Assembly (NCBI GenBank): GCA_017553405.1
Contig: JAFZME010000127.1
Location: 1 to 36,639, forward strand
Direction of reading: 5' to 3'
From: Bacteroidales bacterium
GTDB lineage: Bacteria > Bacteroidota > Bacteroidia > Bacteroidales > UBA932
DNA length: 36,639 nt
Of the stretch, positions 1 to 9,091 are shown one piece after another. Within the stretch, counting starts at the first letter, position 1. Each line of letters begins with the position of its first letter. The notes under the pieces are model-generated. The model searched no databases. It saw only the letters and a program-made list of their open reading frames with translations, and had not been told where the DNA came from. The position numbers and the translations under genes were made by a program.

Positions 1-3000
1 CGCAGCGTAGCCGGCAGGGGTGAGTCCCGCGAGCCAGTCGTGGAATGCCTGGCCTACGTTGGACATACTCAGATCGCTCACGCTGATGGCGAAATTGGAC
101 GTCATCGCGGCCTCGACGTCGGCCTGCACCGCAGGGGTGAAGCCGGTCAGCGAGCCGTTCCAGACATAGACGTCCTTCTTCACGCCGGAGGCGCTGGCTT
201 CATAAGCACCGCCGAATGAAGCCTCCGTGAGTCCGGCGAGGTCGGTGCCGGGGTCGGAGTACTTCTCGTTCGTCGTTGTGCCCATAGCGTTATGGCCGAG
301 GGAGACAATGGTGCCGGAAGAGTTGTTAACGACAAACAGATCCTTACCGGAAACGGTGTTGACAAGCATATTGTTGCACATAACAAGCGGGCCTGTGCCA
401 TCCGAGCGGACAAGTGCCAGCTGGTTGGACTCTATCACCGTGCTGTTGGTAATCAACAGAGAAGCAGGACCGTTGATGGCGGCGTTGTTGTTGCCGACCG
501 TCGTACTGCTGTTCGTATTGCCATAGACAGTCACGTTGTTAAGGCAGAGTGCCGCCGCGCCGCCGTGGAGACTGACGCCCCAGCCGTTGTTGGCAGTAGT
601 CTTGTTGTTGTGGAAGCTTGTCCCGTTGATGAAGACAACACCCTTGTTCATCTGGATCATACCACGGCTGTCGGCCTTGTTGTCCTCGAACACACAGTTG
701 TTGATCCTGGTCAGGTTCTTGGCGTTCACGTTAAGGACTGCGCCCTGATTGGCGTAGTTGCCGGTGAAGGTGCAACCCTCAAGGTCAAGAGTGTTGACAT
801 CCTTGTCGTCACAGCGGAACACGCCGCCGTAACGGGTACCGCTACCACCATTCACATTGACTCTGTTGTTGCTGAACGTACATCTGACACCCTTGAACGA
901 GCCATACTCAACGGTTGCGACACCTCCGTTGCCGTTAGGCGCGGAGTTGCCTGTGAAGGTACAGTCTTCGCATTCGATGCGGGCTGCCTTGTTGTTGTTG
1001 AGGTGGAACACACCGGAACCATTGTTGGCGACGTTATTGGTGAATGAGCACCTTTCGAAAATGGCGGTACCATAGCTCACACGGGCCGCGGCGCCGTGGA
1101 AGTTGCCGCTCGAGCCGGAGGTGCAGTTGTTGTCGTGGAAATCGCAGTCGGAGAACTTGCAGACGGAGCTTGCGCCGAGTTCAAGATTGAGGCATCCACC
1201 GTTACGGCCTATGCATCCCGTAAACTCGCAGTGGTCGGCAAGGAAGCTCGTCACGCCCTTCATCGAGATGGCGCCGCCGTTGGAATAGTTGACGGTGCTG
1301 CCGTCTTTCTGGCCGGCCTCGCCGCCGATAAACGACGCATAGCTGATAGAGGTGGTTGTGCCTGCAGCAAGCCAGATCGTACCGCCGTTGGCGTGCTGGT
1401 TGCCGGTGGCGAGAGTCTTGTTACCGTCGAAAACAACATTATCCGTCGACGTTCCGTTGACAGAGAAGCCCTTGGCAAAGATGGCGCCGCCGTGGAAGTA
1501 GGCAGTGTTGCAAGAGAATTGAGTGAGACCGTTAATGGACAGGGTAGCATCTTTGTTCAGCGAAGCGATGGCGCCGCCGCAACCGTTAGGTGCGGAGTTT
1601 TCGATAAACTCGCAGTCGCTCAGGACACAGGCGGAATTGGCATTGCGGAGCAAGATGGCGCCTCCGGCGACATTGTCGTCGAGCGCGGTCCCCTTCTTGG
1701 TCTCCTCGTTGGTGAGTTCACCGTTACCTGCGCGGGACCTGTCGCCGTTTGTCGCGACATTTTCTCCGAACGAGCAGTCATTAAATGTGGCCGAGGCCGT
1801 CTCAATGCTGACGGCGCCGGCCTGAGGAGCGCTGTTGCCGGAGAAAACGCAGTTCGTAAACTCCGTATCGGACGAGCCGTTGCAGTGGAAGGCGCCACCG
1901 CCCCAGCTGCCTGCCGTATTTTGGACAAAATTGCAGGATTCGACCACAAGCGCAGTCGATCCGCCGTTCTGCAATGCACCGGAAGTGTTGTAGCTGCTGT
2001 TCTTGTAGAACAGGCTCTCGGTGATCAAGACATTGGACTCCGCATCGATATTGACGGCGGAACCGTTACGGGCATAGTTCTTTCCAAAATAACAATTGTC
2101 GATACTCGCATCGATGTTGTTGCTGATATAAACGGCAGCGCCTGACTTCGCGTCGCTATTGTTATTGTTGACGAAGCGGCAGCTCGTAAGATAAAGTGAT
2201 GAGGTTCCTTCGGCTGCCTTGGCATACAACGCGGCTGAATTGGCGTTCACTAGGGATTTTTTGAAGGTAATGCCCTCGAAAGCCGCATTCACCTGATTGC
2301 CGATACGGATTATCGCGGCATCGTCATTCCCTGTGAATGCAGTGATGAACTGAGTGGTGTCACGTCCTGTGACGGTCGTACCTGTAAGGCCCGCCGGGAA
2401 GCCGCCCACGAAGTCGACTGCAACCTCGTCCAAATAGCCGGTGAAATCCAGCGTGGCAGCACCGCCTGCTTCACCTGCGAGATAGTAATCGCCCTCCGCG
2501 AGAAGGAAGACTACGCCGTCGAATTCGGCAGCCTTGCTCGCCGGAGTGGCCAGGACGGCACGGAACTCTTCAATACCGAGAGCGTTGTCCCAGTCGGCTC
2601 CGGACTTGTTGCCGGCGCCGGTGGGGGTGACGAAGTATTCCGAAAGGATTTCGACTTCGCCGGCGGCCGTGAGGCGGATGGTGTTGAGCTTGCCGGCATT
2701 GAGATACGCCTCGGCATCAAGAGTGAAATCCTTGACATACTCCTTGTTGTCGGCCCCCGTAACCTTGACGCGGTAGGTTTCACCCGCAGAAAGAGTGACA
2801 TCAAATGCAGCGATGTTCATATAAGCGGTAAGAACCTGCGACGATTGGGAGACATCCACGTCCTGAAGGGTTACGAAAATCTCATCCGTAAGGGATCCGG
2901 CCAAATTGTCAGCGAAGAAGCAGTCGCCGGGACCGCAAAGAGCCGCCCTTGTGACCACTGACGCGTCATCAGGAAGGGTGACGACAAGTTTGAGGACACC

Positions 3001-3513
3001 ATTCTGAAGAAGGCTGCCGCCGTGGTAGTCGGCCCATTCATCGGTGAAGGCGATGTCTTCATAGGTATCAACACCCTGAAGAAGGGCGTTGTAGCAGAGG
3101 TGAGCGGTGCTCCCGTTACCAATCTGGGTCTGATCGAGGAGATCCCTTTCGGCCAGAGCATCTACGGTCTCGTAAGTACCGGGATAGATGATGTCGAACT
3201 CGGTGCCCTCGACGGGAGTGCCTTCAAATTCGGCCTCGTGGCCGCTGAAGCCGGCACGGATAGTAAAGAGCGAACTGTTTTCGCCGGAGCGTACACGGAT
3301 TGCGTCCTCGTCCTGCCAGGCGAGCTTCATTCCCCTGCCGGCGGCAGTCTCGTCGGTAAGGGAGACTTTCGTGAGGGACTCGGGGATGGACACGCGGATG
3401 ACGGCACGGCCGTCCTCGGCGGGACGTTCAGGAGCGGGCTGCTCCTTGTTACAGGCCACGAAAAGGGTGGCTGCGGCCGCAGCGAATGCGGCAAGTCTCA
3501 TCAACTTTTTCAT
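1..3513 (-). CDS. Giant Pmp-type beta-helix lipoprotein (partial at C-terminus)
   Basis: The frame is open from ATG at 3513 to the left edge (1171 codons); the gene continues outside the window. The N-terminus is a lipoprotein signal (MKKLMRLAAFAA..., ending LFVAC, Cys21), so surface or outer-membrane anchoring is expected. Residues about 27-285 resemble the fimbrillin-like N-terminal domain of Bacteroidales surface proteins. From about 292 (EYFVTPTGAGNKSG) a right-handed beta-helix follows, built of Chlamydia-Pmp-like repeats with recurrent FxxN and GGA/GGAI motifs and many Cys-x-Phe strands. The last visible residues match the C-terminal part of the upstream 720-aa protein (VGxxFHxWxxG), so only a few tens of residues are probably missing. 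It is a close paralogue of the 1247-aa protein at 13287-17030. The start overlaps the stop of the 41-aa peptide gene by 4 nt (ATGA), which suggests translational coupling. Role inferred: adhesin or ligand-binding surface protein. Confidence 0.85.
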   Translation of the reverse strand, partial: MKKLMRLAAFAAAAATLFVACNKEQPAPERPAEDGRAVIRVSIPESLTKVSLTDETAAGRGMKLAWQDEDAIRVRSGENSSLFTIRAGFSGHEAEFEGTPVEGTEFDIIYPGTYETVDALAERDLLDQTQIGNGSTAHLCYNALLQGVDTYEDIAFTDEWADYHGGSLLQNGVLKLVVTLPDDASVVTRAALCGPGDCFFADNLAGSLTDEIFVTLQDVDVSQSSQVLTAYMNIAAFDVTLSAGETYRVKVTGADNKEYVKDFTLDAEAYLNAGKLNTIRLTAAGEVEILSEYFVTPTGAGNKSGADWDNALGIEEFRAVLATPASKAAEFDGVVFLLAEGDYYLAGEAGGAATLDFTGYLDEVAVDFVGGFPAGLTGTTVTGRDTTQFITAFTGNDDAAIIRIGNQVNAAFEGITFKKSLVNANSAALYAKAAEGTSSLYLTSCRFVNNNNSDAKSGAAVYISNNIDASIDNCYFGKNYARNGSAVNIDAESNVLITESLFYKNSSYNTSGALQNGGSTALVVESCNFVQNTAGSWGGGAFHCNGSSDTEFTNCVFSGNSAPQAGAVSIETASATFNDCSFGENVATNGDRSRAGNGELTNEETKKGTALDDNVAGGAILLRNANSACVLSDCEFIENSAPNGCGGAIASLNKDATLSINGLTQFSCNTAYFHGGAIFAKGFSVNGTSTDNVVFDGNKTLATGNQHANGGTIWLAAGTTTSISYASFIGGEAGQKDGSTVNYSNGGAISMKGVTSFLADHCEFTGCIGRNGGCLNLELGASSVCKFSDCDFHDNNCTSGSSGNFHGAAARVSYGTAIFERCSFTNNVANNGSGVFHLNNNKAARIECEDCTFTGNSAPNGNGGVATVEYGSFKGVRCTFSNNRVNVNGGSGTRYGGVFRCDDKDVNTLDLEGCTFTGNYANQGAVLNVNAKNLTRINNCVFEDNKADSRGMIQMNKGVVFINGTSFHNNKTTANNGWGVSLHGGAAALCLNNVTVYGNTNSSTTVGNNNAAINGPASLLITNSTVIESNQLALVRSDGTGPLVMCNNMLVNTVSGKDLFVVNNSSGTIVSLGHNAMGTTTNEKYSDPGTDLAGLTEASFGGAYEASASGVKKDVYVWNGSLTGFTPAVQADVEAAMTSNFAISVSDLSMSNVGQAFHDWLAGLTPAGYAA

Positions 3514-3635
3514 TGTCCGCCCTCCTCGTCATAAATGGTGTTCTCGTCGAAGTCGGCGAGCGCCGATCCCAGGAACGTGAGTTCCGCGAGAATCGACTTG
3601 CAGCGAACTGCTGGTGTGAAATAAACTTTTTTCAT
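3510..3635 (-). CDS. 41-aa acidic-tailed peptide upstream of giant Pmp lipoprotein
   Basis: Translated from ATG at 3633-3635 to TGA at 3510-3512: it begins MKKVYFTPAVRCKSILAEL, has a central FLGSA and ends in an acidic tail (DFDENTIYDEEGGQ). It starts 17 nt after the stop of the 720-aa gene and ends in an ATGA overlap with the giant lipoprotein gene, so it fills the only gap between two tightly packed genes. The start has a short A-rich stretch but no strong Shine-Dalgarno, as usual in Bacteroidota. There is no signal peptide or membrane segment. The pattern 'MKK-Y-x-x-P ... LxGS ... acidic tail' resembles the many uncharacterised 40-60-aa hypothetical proteins of Bacteroidales; I cannot assign a function. 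The 50-aa peptide at 17042-17194 occupies the same position before the paralogous giant gene, which supports it being real. Confidence 0.6.
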   Translation of the reverse strand: MKKVYFTPAVRCKSILAELTFLGSALADFDENTIYDEEGGQ

Positions 3636-3652
3636 AATATATGGATATTGAG

Positions 3653-5815
3653 TTATTGTGCTTGCCAGGCGCCGCAGGTGGCGGAAGCGCCGCGGGAATT
3701 TCCGAGCGCGTCCACTGCGAAGCCGTTGCCGTCAATCCCGGTCACCCAGGAATGGAAGTCGTCTCCCACGTCGGAAACGGTAAACACCGTCTGCGAGGAA
3801 CCGTCCACCGTGACAGAGCCGCTTACGCTTATCGGCATAGCAGTCTTCACAAGGTCTGCGATGCCGGCCGTAACCATCGGAGTGTGGCCCTCCAGGGTGC
3901 CGGCCCACGTGCACACGTGCTTGGAGGCATCCCAGGCCATCGAAAGGTCGCCGTATGCCGCATCCGACTTGTCGCCGGTGCCGGGCGTGTAGACCTTCGT
4001 CGAGCCGTCTGCGCCCGACACGGGGCCGACGATGCAGCTGCCGAGCGAGGTCACGTCGGCGGGTCCTGCGAACAGGACCGCAGGCTTCGAACTGAGGGTG
4101 TTGACAAGGATGCTGTTGATGAGCACCGCCTTCTTATCGCCCTCGATGCGCAGCCCGGCCATAGTGGAATGGTCCGCCAAGGTGGAATTGACTATCAGAT
4201 AGTTGGCCGTGCCGTTGACAGACGGGTCCTTGTCATTCTTACCCGTATTTTCGGTGATGGTCACGTTGTTCATACAGAGAGCGCCGAGGTTCGTCGCCTG
4301 GATGGCCACGCCCCAGTCGCCGGGGACCATCGTGCCGGTAATGGACGACCTGTTGATGTAGCAGAGACCGTTGTTGAGACGAAGGGCCGCACGGTTATTG
4401 GCATTGGTTCCGGCGATACGGCATTTGTCGATATAGAGCCGTCCCTGGCTCAGGAAGATTGCGCCGCCAGTACCGTAGGTTTCATTACCTATGAGCTCGC
4501 AGTCGGAAAGGTGGACCTGGCCGTTCGCCTTCAGCATAGCAATCGCGCCGCCGCCGTTGGAAGCGCTGTTCTGGTAGCTTTGGGAAGACTTGTTGTTCTT
4601 AAGGGTACAGCCCGTCAGTCTGACGATACCTTCTTCAAGCGACACGGCGCCGCCGTGGCCATAGGACTCGTTGGACTCGAACGTGCACTCCTTGCAGATC
4701 AGCTCGGATCCGCTGCCGTTGGTGTGGAGCGCACCGCCGGCATAGCCGGAAGCCTTGTTGCCTTTGAAGGTGCACCCTTCAAACAGGACCTTGCCGTGCG
4801 AGAGGTTGAGCACGCCGCCGCAGTTGGAGGAAGTATTTTCCGTAAAGGAGCAATCCTTCATCTGTACGTCGGCGTTAGCGTTGCTCACCGAAAGCGCACT
4901 GCCGTTCTTGGCTCCGTTTTCGGTAAACGAACATCCCTGGGCCGACAGCTTGCCCTTCTGGACAAGGATGGCCGCGCCGGAGCTGTTGGCGTCGGTGGCG
5001 TTGTTGCGGAAGGTGCAGTCCTTAAGAGTGGCTATGGCATCGCCTCCGCCGGCGGACAGCGTCAGCGCGCCGCCGTTGCCGGCCACGAACGCGTGAGCGA
5101 ATGTGAGGCCGTCAAGCGTAAGGTTGACCTGATTGCCGAGAATCAGGATGCGGTAGTCGTTCTGGTCGACGGAATTGCTTCCGTTGGCATCGCCGCTGAG
5201 GATGGTCTCGTTGGCCGCGACATTGCGCTGGGTGAGGTCGATCGCGGTCGAAGTCGCGGCATATCCGCCGTAGATGGAAATCTCCACCGGCTTTGAATAT
5301 TGCGTCCACTCGAGCTTTACGATTTTCTTTTCGGAATCGGCGAGCACATACTTGCCGGCCATAAGATAAATCTTCACGCCGTCAAGGGCGTCGGCCTGTG
5401 CATAGGCAGCATCGTTGTCCTGAGTGCCGCCGTCGCCGAGTTTCTGGGCTATCAGTTCACGCAGGCCTGCGGCATCCATAGCGTTGCCCCAGGAAGTGCC
5501 GTCCTTGAGGCCGGCCGCCTCCGGGCGCACGAAATAGACGCTGCCGTCGGTAATGCGCTCCTCGCCGGGGTCGTCCCCGCCGGGGTCATCTCCGCCCGGA
5601 TCGTCTCCGCCCGGATCGTCAGGGTCGTCTCCGCCCGGATCATCGGGATCGCCCGGGTCGCCCGGATCTTCCGGATCCTCGCCCGTGATGTCCTTGTTGT
5701 GGGCGTCGATCTCGGCCTGCGTCAGCATTTTGGCCTGACGGATCTCCGCAGTGGAGCAGGAGCCGATGAGGAAGGCCGAGACCAGAATCAAAAGTATGTA
5801 TAGAAGCTTTTTCAT
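3653..5815 (-). CDS. Pmp-type beta-helix lipoprotein with Asp/Pro/Gly linker (720 aa)
   Basis: Lipoprotein signal MKKLLYILLILVSAFLIGSC with Cys20. Residues about 45-86 form a low-complexity linker of DPGG/GGDDP units, which should hold the domain away from the membrane. A beta-helix region with Pmp-like repeats follows (for example SFTEN...CGGVLNLS, TFKGN...GGALHT, TFESN...GGAVSL). The C-terminus (DALGNSRG...CGAWQAQ) resembles the short C-terminal motif of 'choice-of-anchor Q' right-handed beta-helix proteins; the 480-aa neighbour has a clearer DARGEVRG...QPGAYDPN version. No catalytic motif is visible. It starts 12 nt after the 480-aa gene and is followed 17 nt later by the 41-aa peptide gene. 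Likely an outer-surface adhesin or binding protein co-expressed with SusC2/SusD2. Confidence 0.88.
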   Translation of the reverse strand: MKKLLYILLILVSAFLIGSCSTAEIRQAKMLTQAEIDAHNKDITGEDPEDPGDPGDPDDPGGDDPDDPGGDDPGGDDPGGDDPGEERITDGSVYFVRPEAAGLKDGTSWGNAMDAAGLRELIAQKLGDGGTQDNDAAYAQADALDGVKIYLMAGKYVLADSEKKIVKLEWTQYSKPVEISIYGGYAATSTAIDLTQRNVAANETILSGDANGSNSVDQNDYRILILGNQVNLTLDGLTFAHAFVAGNGGALTLSAGGGDAIATLKDCTFRNNATDANSSGAAILVQKGKLSAQGCSFTENGAKNGSALSVSNANADVQMKDCSFTENTSSNCGGVLNLSHGKVLFEGCTFKGNKASGYAGGALHTNGSGSELICKECTFESNESYGHGGAVSLEEGIVRLTGCTLKNNKSSQSYQNSASNGGGAIAMLKANGQVHLSDCELIGNETYGTGGAIFLSQGRLYIDKCRIAGTNANNRAALRLNNGLCYINRSSITGTMVPGDWGVAIQATNLGALCMNNVTITENTGKNDKDPSVNGTANYLIVNSTLADHSTMAGLRIEGDKKAVLINSILVNTLSSKPAVLFAGPADVTSLGSCIVGPVSGADGSTKVYTPGTGDKSDAAYGDLSMAWDASKHVCTWAGTLEGHTPMVTAGIADLVKTAMPISVSGSVTVDGSSQTVFTVSDVGDDFHSWVTGIDGNGFAVDALGNSRGASATCGAWQAQ
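5558..5683 (-). repeat. In-gene tandem repeat encoding the GGDDP linker
   Basis: About 15-nt degenerate units (CCGGGCGGAGACGAT-like on the coding strand) encode repeated GGDDP/DPGGD segments at residues 45-86 of the 720-aa lipoprotein. Unit length is a multiple of three, so slippage would change linker length without shifting the frame. Confidence 0.75.
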
Positions 5816-5827
5816 ATCTCACACGTT

Positions 5828-7270
5828 TTATTCGTCAAGATTGGGGTCATAGGCTCCGGGCTGGAAGCCGTCGTCGCCGCGGACCTCGCCGCGGGCATCC
5901 ATCGCAAATGCGTTCGGAGTCACCCACGTGGCATATGCACGCCCCATAACCGATATTCCGCAGTAATTGACCGGATTGAATCCCACGGCCGCGTCGTACA
6001 CCTCGTCCGCGATGGCATATCCCTTAAGGTCTTCCTCAACCTGCGATATGTTCCACTGCCAGCAATTCTCCGCAATTTCTCCGTTGAGGACAATATCCTT
6101 GGTCGTGTCCTCCCCAACTGTCGGATCGATGCAGCCGTCGCCGAGATGGATGCTCTTGATGAGGTTGTAGCCACGGGAGACCAGGACGCCGCTTGCGTTC
6201 ATCAGGAGACCGTAGCCAGACGCATTCTCGTTCGTCAGAAGGTTGTTGATAAGCGTCGTGTTGCGGTCGGTCTTCGACTCGCAGCGGAACGCGGCATTGT
6301 TGGTCCCGTCGGGCGCGGAATTGTCGATGATGGTGCTGTTTGAGAGGAAGAAGGCGCCGCCGCCGTTGAGCGTCGAGCCCTTGCCCTGGTTGCCGATCAT
6401 AGTGCAGTTGTTGGCACAGACCACGCCGTCGGAGTTCTGGATGGCCGAGCCGAACGAGCCGGTGATCTTGTTGCCGGTGAAAAGGCAGCAGTCGAGGTAG
6501 AGCACGGCAGTCTTCCCTATGGTGCGGATGGCGCCGCCGCGGCTTGTCGCGGAATTGTTCCTGAAGATGCAGTTCCTGGCCTTGAAATAGCCCGCCGTGA
6601 CGAAGGCGCAGGTGCCGCCTTCGTGCGAGCCCGTACCTGCCACAGCGTTGACATTGTCTTCGAAGATGCAGTTCTTGCACTCGACGGAAGTCTGCAGATA
6701 CATTCCGTTAATGCCGAAGACCGGAGAACCCTTGCCGGCGAGCTCGCCCTCCATCTCGGCTCCCTGGTAGAAATTCCTGAACGTAATGTTCTCGAACCGG
6801 ACGTTGCCTTCCGTCACGTGGACAAAGGCGCCGTCCCCTTCGTTTGCGATGCCGTCTTCATTGATGTCGCCGGTAAAGACCGTCGGCCACTGCTCCGGAT
6901 CGCACTCGCTCAGGTCGTCATACATAAGACCGGGCTTGTAGCCGCCTCGGACGCAGAGGATGTCCTTCGTTATGGGAAGGAATGCGTTCTCCTTCGCAGG
7001 CACGAGGTAAGTACCGCCTGCGATGTGGATGCCGGCTTCCGACAACCCGGAGTTGGGGTTGGATATCAGAGTCAGGAAATCCTTGAAAGGAAGGGCATTG
7101 CTCCAGTCGCTGCCGTTCTTCACTCCTGATCCCTCCAGGGTGACATACCAGTTCTCGGTGAATTCCTGCTCGATGACCGCGCCGCCGCTCGGGGGTACCA
7201 TATCGAAATGAGGCACGCAGGCCGCGAGCAGAAGACAGGGGAAAAGACAATATTTGATTATGTTTCTCAT
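5828..7270 (-). CDS. Pmp-type beta-helix lipoprotein, choice-of-anchor-Q-like C-terminus (480 aa)
   Basis: Lipoprotein signal MRNIIKYCLFPCLLLAAC with Cys18. After a short N-terminal segment (WYVTLEGSGVKNGSDWSNAL, the same opening motif as in the larger paralogues) the protein is a right-handed beta-helix with NNC/CxF strands and GGA motifs (CIFRNN...GGAIRT, CLFTGN, NGGGAFFLSN). It ends with DARGEVRG...QPGAYDPN, the motif seen at the end of choice-of-anchor Q right-handed beta-helix proteins. It lacks the fimbrillin-like N-terminal domain of the giant members. It lies directly downstream of SusD2 (12 nt) and upstream of the 720-aa paralogue (12 nt), so it is the first accessory surface lipoprotein of the second Sus module. 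No enzyme signature is visible; a binding role is inferred. Confidence 0.88.
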   Translation of the reverse strand: MRNIIKYCLFPCLLLAACVPHFDMVPPSGGAVIEQEFTENWYVTLEGSGVKNGSDWSNALPFKDFLTLISNPNSGLSEAGIHIAGGTYLVPAKENAFLPITKDILCVRGGYKPGLMYDDLSECDPEQWPTVFTGDINEDGIANEGDGAFVHVTEGNVRFENITFRNFYQGAEMEGELAGKGSPVFGINGMYLQTSVECKNCIFEDNVNAVAGTGSHEGGTCAFVTAGYFKARNCIFRNNSATSRGGAIRTIGKTAVLYLDCCLFTGNKITGSFGSAIQNSDGVVCANNCTMIGNQGKGSTLNGGGAFFLSNSTIIDNSAPDGTNNAAFRCESKTDRNTTLINNLLTNENASGYGLLMNASGVLVSRGYNLIKSIHLGDGCIDPTVGEDTTKDIVLNGEIAENCWQWNISQVEEDLKGYAIADEVYDAAVGFNPVNYCGISVMGRAYATWVTPNAFAMDARGEVRGDDGFQPGAYDPNLDE

Positions 7271-7282
7271 ACTTGTCGTGCA

Positions 7283-9079
7283 TTAGTTGGCTAAGGTCGG
7301 ATATCCGGGATTCTGAATCAGATAGGGATTGAGCTCCAGGGTGGACTGACGCAGGGGATAGATTCTGTTGTGCTTGTCGGCGTCGGCCGGCTTGTCCCAC
7401 CAGGCTTCCTCGAAGCGGTCCCAGCGGATCAGGTCGTCCCTGCGGCGGCCTTCGAAGATGAATTCCCTCATCCATTCGTCGAGGAATTCCTGGTCGTCGA
7501 GCTGCACCGTGCCGCTGTTCGAACCCACATAGGCGACACCGCTTCCGAAGCTGGTGTAGTTGCGCTTGCGCACTGAATTGAGCAGGGCGCCGGCAGCGCT
7601 GACCTGACCGTCACGATAGAGGCACTCGGCCTTGGAATAGACGATCTCCGTAAGACGCATATCCGTGAAGTCGGGCTCCATAAAATAGCCGCCCGCGTAA
7701 GGGTAGAACGGATACTTGACGCAGTAGAGGCCGGAATTCATATCCCCGTTGAACAGGGTGGATTCGGCACGGGAGGCATCGGTGATGGTCCCCGTAGGCG
7801 CGCCCGCCATAAAGCCGCCCACCTGGTCGAGCAGGTAGAGGTCATAACCCGCGTGGGCCTTGGCCTTCTTGCCGTCCTTGTCGATGATGTAGCCCTCCAG
7901 GAAGAACATTCCTTCCCTGGTGTTGTTCGTCAGGTTCTTATACTGCATATAGCGGAGGTCGCCGGGATACTTTTCAAACTTCTGCGTCGGGCAGCCGAGC
8001 TTATAATTATAAGGTGCCGCGTTGAAGGGCCGGCGGGGCGAACGGTTGTCGAAGGAGGGCGACAGGTGCCACCTCGGGTTGCGGCTTCCGTCCTGCGTTA
8101 TCTCCAGATATGACTGGGAATTGTAGGGCAGACCGCGGCCGTAGATGGTCCTGTAGTTGTTCTGCATATGCCACGATGTGGTACCGAACGAGGCAGGGTA
8201 GCCGAAAATCACTTCGGTGCAGGTCTCGTTGTTCCAGTCGAACGGCTCCCACCAGTTCTCCGCGAGCTGATAGTTGCCGAACTCGCCGTCAAGTATGCGG
8301 TCGCACATCGCGAGGCACTTGTCATAGGCGGGATAGCCCATCCAGACCTCGGTGTTGAGATACAGCCTGACAAGGATGGTCGCCGCAGCCGCCTTGGTGA
8401 ATTCGCCCTGATGAGTCCCGGGACCGGCATTGCCGATCTTGGAAGGGAGAAGATTGATGCAGTCGAGAAGCTCCGATTCGATGAAATCATACATCACATC
8501 CGGCGAGACCTGCTTCTTGCGCTCCACCTTCTCGTTCTCCGTAGTGGAGGAAGAGGTGATAAGCTGGCAGTTGCGGTACATATTGAACAGCTTGAAGTAG
8601 GCATAAGCCCTCATAGTGCGAAGCTGCGCTTCGAAAGCGTTCCACTCGGTCTCGCTGATGTCGGGGAATTTGCTGTGATCCAGACGCTGGATGTCGTCGA
8701 GCACCAGGTTGCACTGGGCGATACCCTGATAGGAATTGTTCCAGAAATCACCGATGTGGCTCTCCACGAGGTCGCCGGAGATGTCCTGCCAGTTGTGCCT
8801 GTGCCAGTCGGACCACTTGCCGCCGTCCCACCATCCGTAGGAATCCATCTGGGGTGTCATAAACACGTCGGCGCAAAGCTCCTCCATAGGGACATACCTC
8901 TGCACCGATTCGAAGAAGTGTTCGAACGGGCGGAAGACTGCCTTGACGACGTCGGACTTCTTGGTGTAATAGTTGGCGGACATCAGGGACGAATACACGT
9001 GCTCGTCCAGATTGGTGCAGGAGAAGACTCCCGCCAGTACCAATGCTCCGCAAATAACTGATTTGTATATCTTTTTCAT
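7283..9079 (-). CDS. SusD/RagB family nutrient-binding lipoprotein (SusD2, 598 aa)
   Basis: Lipoprotein signal with Cys21 (LVLAGVFSC). Typical SusD features are an N-terminal TPR-like helical region (RTMRAYAYFKLFNMYRNCQL, about residues 150-170), a large variable middle, and a C-terminus with DMRLTEIVYSKAECLYRDG, EFIFEGRRRDDLIRWDRF, and a final YPLRQSTLELNPYLIQNPGY. SusD proteins form the lid of the SusC barrel and bind the ligand at the cell surface. The gene follows SusC2 by 12 nt, the usual paired order. Length is in the family's normal range. The neighbouring genes contain no polysaccharide-degrading enzymes, so the ligand cannot be inferred from CAZymes. Confidence 0.96.
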   Translation of the reverse strand: MKKIYKSVICGALVLAGVFSCTNLDEHVYSSLMSANYYTKKSDVVKAVFRPFEHFFESVQRYVPMEELCADVFMTPQMDSYGWWDGGKWSDWHRHNWQDISGDLVESHIGDFWNNSYQGIAQCNLVLDDIQRLDHSKFPDISETEWNAFEAQLRTMRAYAYFKLFNMYRNCQLITSSSTTENEKVERKKQVSPDVMYDFIESELLDCINLLPSKIGNAGPGTHQGEFTKAAAATILVRLYLNTEVWMGYPAYDKCLAMCDRILDGEFGNYQLAENWWEPFDWNNETCTEVIFGYPASFGTTSWHMQNNYRTIYGRGLPYNSQSYLEITQDGSRNPRWHLSPSFDNRSPRRPFNAAPYNYKLGCPTQKFEKYPGDLRYMQYKNLTNNTREGMFFLEGYIIDKDGKKAKAHAGYDLYLLDQVGGFMAGAPTGTITDASRAESTLFNGDMNSGLYCVKYPFYPYAGGYFMEPDFTDMRLTEIVYSKAECLYRDGQVSAAGALLNSVRKRNYTSFGSGVAYVGSNSGTVQLDDQEFLDEWMREFIFEGRRRDDLIRWDRFEEAWWDKPADADKHNRIYPLRQSTLELNPYLIQNPGYPTLAN

Positions 9080-9091
9080 AGACAGTCCCGT

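Noticed and set aside
292-2145. Plus-strand open frames of 251 and 349 codons opposite the giant lipoprotein
   Set aside because: The minus strand is open without a stop from 3513 to 1 and encodes a recognisable lipoprotein, so these are shadows.
3641-5296. Long plus-strand open frame (551 codons) opposite the 720-aa gene
   Set aside because: It is an antisense shadow of a GC-rich, codon-biased gene. The minus-strand frame has a lipoprotein signal and beta-helix repeats; this one shows no domain logic.
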